Of a DNA stretch of 64,000 nt, positions 60,789 to 64,000 are shown one piece after another. Made by a program: the position numbers and the translations under genes. Every line of letters begins with the position of its first letter. The first letter of the stretch is position 1. The DNA comes from CAZKTS01 sp964555735 (GTDB lineage: Bacteria > Actinomycetota > Acidimicrobiia > IMCC26256 > PALSA-555). Below the pieces are notes generated by a model. The model saw only the letters and a list, made by a program, of their open reading frames with translations, did not search any database and was not told where the DNA came from. The stretch covers positions 7,574 through 71,573 of the forward strand of contig CAZKTS010000038.1 of assembly GCA_964555735.1 (NCBI GenBank), read 5' to 3'.

Positions 60789-61817
60789 GTGACCGACGTG
60801 GCGTCCGACGGCGAGGTGCTCGAGATCGACGGCCGGGAGGTCACGATCAGCAGCCCCGACAAGGTGTTCTTCTCCGAGCACGGTGAGACCAAGCTCGACC
60901 TGGTCCACTACTACATGCGCGTCGGGCAGCAGCTCATGAGCACGATGGGTGGTCGCCCGACGCTCATGCAGCGCTTCCCCGACGGTGCCGACGGCTCGTC
61001 GTTCTTCCAGAAGCGGGTCCCCAAGTCGGCCCCCGAGTGGCTCGAGACCACCACTGTGAGCACGCCCAACGGCACGACGTCGCGCGCCCTCGTCGCGGCG
61101 GACGTCGCCCACGTCGCGTGGGCCGTGAACCTCGGGTGCCTCGGCTTCCATCCGTGGCCATACCTGGCCGCCGACCCGGACCACACCGACGAGCTGCGCC
61201 TCGACCTCGACCCGCAGCCCGGCACCGACTTCGCCGACGTCCGCGCCGCCGCGGCCGAGGTGCGCGCCCTGCTCGACGAGGTCGGGATCACCGCGTACCC
61301 GAAGACCACCGGCAATCGGGGCCTGCACGTCTACGTGCGCCTGGAGCCTCGGTGGGACTCGTACGCGGTGCGCGCCGGCGCGGTCGCCGTCGCGCGCGAG
61401 CTCGAGCGCCGCCGGCCCGACCTCATCACCGCGGCATGGTGGAAAGAGGAGCGAGGCGAGCGAGTCTTCCTCGACTTCAACCAGAACGCACCCCACAAGA
61501 CCGTCTTCGGCGCCTGGTGCGTCCGCCCACGCCCGGGCGCGCAGGTCTCCACGCCGCTGCTGTGGGACGAGGTCAGCGAGGTGCATCCCGACGACCTCAC
61601 CCTCGCCACGCTGCCGGCCCTGCTCGCCGAGCGCGCCGATCCCTGGGCCGGGATGAACGCCGACCCGCAGTCGCTCGAGCCGTTGCTCGAGATGAACGAG
61701 CGGGACCGGGCGAGCGGCCTCATGGACGCACCGTGGCCACCGCAGTACCCCAAGCAGCCCGACGAGCCGCCCCGCGTCGCGCCGAGCCGCGCACGCAAGG
61801 AAGCAGAGGACGACTGA
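60789..61817 (+). CDS. LigD-type polymerase (PrimPol) domain protein
   Basis: 342 residues starting GTG. It has ISSPDKVFF, the metal site DLD (Asp139, Asp141) in RLDLDPQPG, TGNRGLHVYVRL, and FLDFNQNAPHKTVFGAW. This is a stand-alone polymerase domain of the kind that acts with Ku and LigD in non-homologous end joining; no Ku or ligase gene is next to it. It should add ribo- or deoxynucleotides at DNA ends. Confidence 0.88.
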   Translation: MTDVASDGEVLEIDGREVTISSPDKVFFSEHGETKLDLVHYYMRVGQQLMSTMGGRPTLMQRFPDGADGSSFFQKRVPKSAPEWLETTTVSTPNGTTSRALVAADVAHVAWAVNLGCLGFHPWPYLAADPDHTDELRLDLDPQPGTDFADVRAAAAEVRALLDEVGITAYPKTTGNRGLHVYVRLEPRWDSYAVRAGAVAVARELERRRPDLITAAWWKEERGERVFLDFNQNAPHKTVFGAWCVRPRPGAQVSTPLLWDEVSEVHPDDLTLATLPALLAERADPWAGMNADPQSLEPLLEMNERDRASGLMDAPWPPQYPKQPDEPPRVAPSRARKEAEDD

Positions 61818-61819
61818 CC

Positions 61820-62503
61820 ATGGCCATCGTGGAGTACGAGCTCGCCGACGGCATCGCTGCCGTCACGATGGACGACGGCAAGGCCAACGTGCTCTCACCG
61901 ACGATGCTCGGCGAGCTCGGTGGGGCACTCGACCGGGCCGAGAGCGACGAAGCGGTCGTGGTGCTCGCCGGACGCGACGGGCGCTTCTCCGGCGGCTTCG
62001 ACCTCGCCACCTTGCAGGCCGGTGGCCGCACGGCCGTCGAGATGCTGCGGGGCGGGTTCGAGCTCGCCGAACGCCTGCTCACGTTCCCGCGTCCGGTGGT
62101 CGTCGAGTGCACGGGCCACGCGATCGCGATGGGGCTGTTCGTGCTGCTGTCCGGTGACTACCGCGTGGGGGCCGATGGCCCCTTCAAGCTCACGGCGAAC
62201 GAGGTGGCGATCGGGCTCCCGCTGCCGATGACTGCGGTCGAGATCCTGCGCCAGCGCCTCACCCCTGCCCACTTCACCCGCGCCGCGATCCTCGCCGAGG
62301 TGTACGCGCCGCAGGACGCGGTCGCGGCGGGGATGCTCGACCGCGTCGTCGCACCCGCCGACCTGCACGACACCGCGCTGGGCCTCGCCCGGGACTTCGC
62401 GCAGCTCGACGCTGCGGCCCATCTCGCCACGAAGCTTCGCGTCCGCGCGACCGCGGTCGAGGCGCTCCGCGCCGCGATCGAGTCCGAGCTCCCGCTCCGA
62501 TAG
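61820..62503 (+). CDS. Enoyl-CoA hydratase/isomerase family protein
   Basis: 227 residues of the crotonase fold: DGIAAVTMDDGKANVLS, AGRDGRFSGGFDLATL (oxyanion hole), ECTGHAIAMGLFVLLSGDYR, FKLTANEVAIGLPLP. The Glu usual in the second catalytic loop is seen in the ANEVAIG segment. It starts three bases after the polymerase gene. Substrate unknown. Confidence 0.86.
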   Translation: MAIVEYELADGIAAVTMDDGKANVLSPTMLGELGGALDRAESDEAVVVLAGRDGRFSGGFDLATLQAGGRTAVEMLRGGFELAERLLTFPRPVVVECTGHAIAMGLFVLLSGDYRVGADGPFKLTANEVAIGLPLPMTAVEILRQRLTPAHFTRAAILAEVYAPQDAVAAGMLDRVVAPADLHDTALGLARDFAQLDAAAHLATKLRVRATAVEALRAAIESELPLR

Positions 62504-62506
62504 CGC

Positions 62507-63424
62507 TCACCGGGGCGCGGTGAAGCCAGTGAGCTGCTCGGACAGCGTCCAGAGGCGCGCTGCGGATTCGAGGTCGCGCGCCCACGGCGCGTGGGCGTCG
62601 CTCACCGAGCAGTCCTCGAGGTATGCGCCGCCGTGCGCGTCGAGCGACGGCTCCGTCGCCGCCCAGACGCTGGTGGCGGCGCCGGCGGGCACCGGCTTCA
62701 TCGGCGGCAGCGCGCCGTCGGCGCGCGCCGCCAGATCGACGATGTCCTGCTCGGAGAGGTGGCGACCGAGCTCGGTCAGGATCATCCCCGGGTGCACCGC
62801 GAACGCGTGGACGCCACGCTCGCCGTAGCGGCGGTCCAGCTCGAGCGCGAACAGGACGTTGGCCGTCTTGGCCTGGCCGTACGCCTCCCACTTGTCGTAA
62901 GGGCGAGTCTCGTAGTTCGGGTCGTCCCAGATGACGTCGGACGCGAGGTGCCCCGCCGAGCTGAGCACCACGATGCGCGACGGTGCCCCAGCGAGCAGCG
63001 CGGGCAGCAGCGCGCACGTGAGCGCGAAGTGACCGAGATGGTTGGTGCCGAGCTGCAGCTCGAAGCCGTCGACGGTGCGGCCGAACGGCGTGGCCATGAC
63101 CCCTGCGTTGTTGACGAGCAGGTCGAGCCGGTCGAAGCGAGCGGAGAACCATTCGCCGAACGTGCGCACGCTCGCCAGGTCGGCGAGGTCGAGCACACCG
63201 TGCTGGACCTCGGCCGTCGGCACCTGCTCCCGGATCATCGCGAGCGCCGCGCCGCCGCGCGCCGGGTCGCGCACCGCCAGCACGACCTGCGCACCCGCGG
63301 ACGCGAGCGCCCGCGCGGTCTCGAGGCCCAGACCCGCGGATGCGTCGGTGACGACCGCCAGGGTGCCGCCGAGGTCGACGCCGGCGAGCACCTCGTCGGT
63401 CGTCGTCTCGAACCCCAAGGTCAT
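62507..63424 (-). CDS. Short-chain dehydrogenase/reductase (retinol-dehydrogenase-like)
   Basis: 305 residues: nucleotide motif TDASAGLGLE (first Gly of TGxxxGxG is Asp), NNAGVMA, VLSSAGH and YGQAKTAN (YxxxK). It is of the extended WWOX/retinol-dehydrogenase-like type. Its ATG overlaps the stop of the next SDR gene. It converges with the enoyl-CoA hydratase, three bases apart. Confidence 0.87.
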   Translation of the reverse strand: MTLGFETTTDEVLAGVDLGGTLAVVTDASAGLGLETARALASAGAQVVLAVRDPARGGAALAMIREQVPTAEVQHGVLDLADLASVRTFGEWFSARFDRLDLLVNNAGVMATPFGRTVDGFELQLGTNHLGHFALTCALLPALLAGAPSRIVVLSSAGHLASDVIWDDPNYETRPYDKWEAYGQAKTANVLFALELDRRYGERGVHAFAVHPGMILTELGRHLSEQDIVDLAARADGALPPMKPVPAGAATSVWAATEPSLDAHGGAYLEDCSVSDAHAPWARDLESAARLWTLSEQLTGFTAPR

Positions 63425-64000
63425 GCCGTCTCCGAAGCCTGCCCGCCGAAGGACTCGACATCCTTCCAGAACTCGGGCACGTCGTCGCCGGCGCCGAGGA
63501 GGTCCTGTACCCCGCGCACGACCGGCGGCAGGTTGCCGTCGATGTCGGTGAAGCCGTGGTCGCGCGCGAGCTGCGCCGGGATCAGGGACTGCCCGCTCTG
63601 CTCGAGCACGGTCGGGTCGGTGGCGAGCGCGACGACCGCGCGGCCGGTGAAGCGCGGCCACTCCGCGCCGCCGAGGTCGAGCCCGAACATCTCGACCCGG
63701 CCGTCGGGGAGCGTCGTCGCCTGCGACATGAGGTGCTCGGTCTTCACGAGCCCCGGCCAGAGCGAGACCACGGCGACCCCGTGGTCTCGGAGCTCGAGCG
63801 CGCTGTCGCGGGTGAGCTTGTCGACGCCCGCCTTGGCCACGCCATAGGGCACCGACAGCAGGTAGTCGACCGCGCCGTGCGACGAGATGTTGACGATCAG
63901 GCCGTGTCCTTGGCCGACCATGACCGGCGCCGCGAGCTGGCTGCAGACGAAGTTCGATCGCAGGCCGACGTCCATCGACGAGTCCCACGAGTCGCGCGGC
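63421..64000 (-). CDS. Short-chain dehydrogenase/reductase, partial (DHRS1-like)
   Basis: The N-terminal part lies beyond the right edge. What is seen: WDSSMDVGLRSNFVCSQLAA, VNISSHGAVDYLLSVPYGVAK with catalytic Tyr and Lys, VSLWPGLVKTEHL and a C-terminal region with GGAEWPRFTGRAVVALA and DIDGNLPPVVRG. These fit DHRS1-type SDRs. It is the first gene of a pair with the retinol-dehydrogenase-like one. Confidence 0.85.
   Translation of the reverse strand, partial: PRDSWDSSMDVGLRSNFVCSQLAAPVMVGQGHGLIVNISSHGAVDYLLSVPYGVAKAGVDKLTRDSALELRDHGVAVVSLWPGLVKTEHLMSQATTLPDGRVEMFGLDLGGAEWPRFTGRAVVALATDPTVLEQSGQSLIPAQLARDHGFTDIDGNLPPVVRGVQDLLGAGDDVPEFWKDVESFGGQASETA

Noticed and set aside
1..64000. Prophage, insertion sequence or integrative element
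   Set aside because: No transposase, integrase, phage structural gene or flanking duplication was seen; base composition is even.

Overview
The window is about 64 kb of very GC-rich DNA, densely coded on both strands. Codons end almost always in G or C, and GTG, TTG and 4-base stop/start overlaps (ATGA, GTGA) are common. F420-type LLM oxidoreductases, a fused FadE, an MprAB-like two-component pair, IdeR-type iron boxes, an LAxTG sorting signal and GTTT-N16/17-GGGTA promoters together point to a high-GC actinobacterium. A free-living aerobic Acidimicrobiia member is my best guess; that placement is inference. There is no rRNA, complete tRNA, CRISPR array, prophage or insertion sequence.

Layout. 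0-17 kb: a split PEP-synthase-like pair (the second gene runs off the left edge), a PhoD phosphatase, an APH-like kinase coupled to an acyl-CoA ligase, a GH15 glycosidase, a drug-type ABC exporter, a zinc alcohol dehydrogenase broken by one frameshift, and a fused acyl-CoA dehydrogenase. 17-23 kb: a branched-chain-type binding protein, a secreted PI-PLC-like protein, a fatty acid desaturase, an LLM oxidoreductase coupled to an NTF2-like protein, and a small EF-hand-like protein. 23.1-29.3 kb (minus strand): five translationally coupled genes that look like a stripped-down alginate pathway. They are an AlgD-like dehydrogenase without its C-terminal domain, a phosphomannose/phosphoglucose isomerase, a secreted beta-helix protein, an Alg8/hyaluronan-synthase-like GT2 and an AlgG-like beta-helix epimerase with the DPHDxS motif. 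A PucR-type regulator is divergent from them.

31.5-43.5 kb: an SGNH hydrolase, an MprAB-like pair, then a likely haem/iron acquisition locus. Tandem IdeR/DtxR-type iron boxes lie between haem oxygenase (which leads a complete Dpp-type ABC transporter operon) and two neocarzinostatin-fold surface proteins, one ending in LAFTG. A DUF2470 haem-utilisation-like gene follows. 43.5-57 kb: PAP2 phosphatases, a lipid kinase, a YihY/BrkB protein, and a general-stress-like cluster (MEDS/HATPase anti-sigma-like protein, STAS protein, RsbW-like kinase, SpoIIE-type phosphatase, 17M-like stress protein, copper-storage-like protein, flavodoxin-like protein) with divergent sigma-B/F-like promoters. 57-64 kb: a molybdate ABC transporter divergent from a PadR regulator with a perfect palindrome between them, a LigD-type polymerase domain, an enoyl-CoA hydratase, and two coupled SDRs, the last cut by the right edge.

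The two stretches most worth following are the putative minimal alginate-type operon and the iron-box-controlled haem oxygenase / Dpp transporter / neocarzinostatin-fold locus. All functions are read from sequence and family knowledge; nothing was searched or measured.
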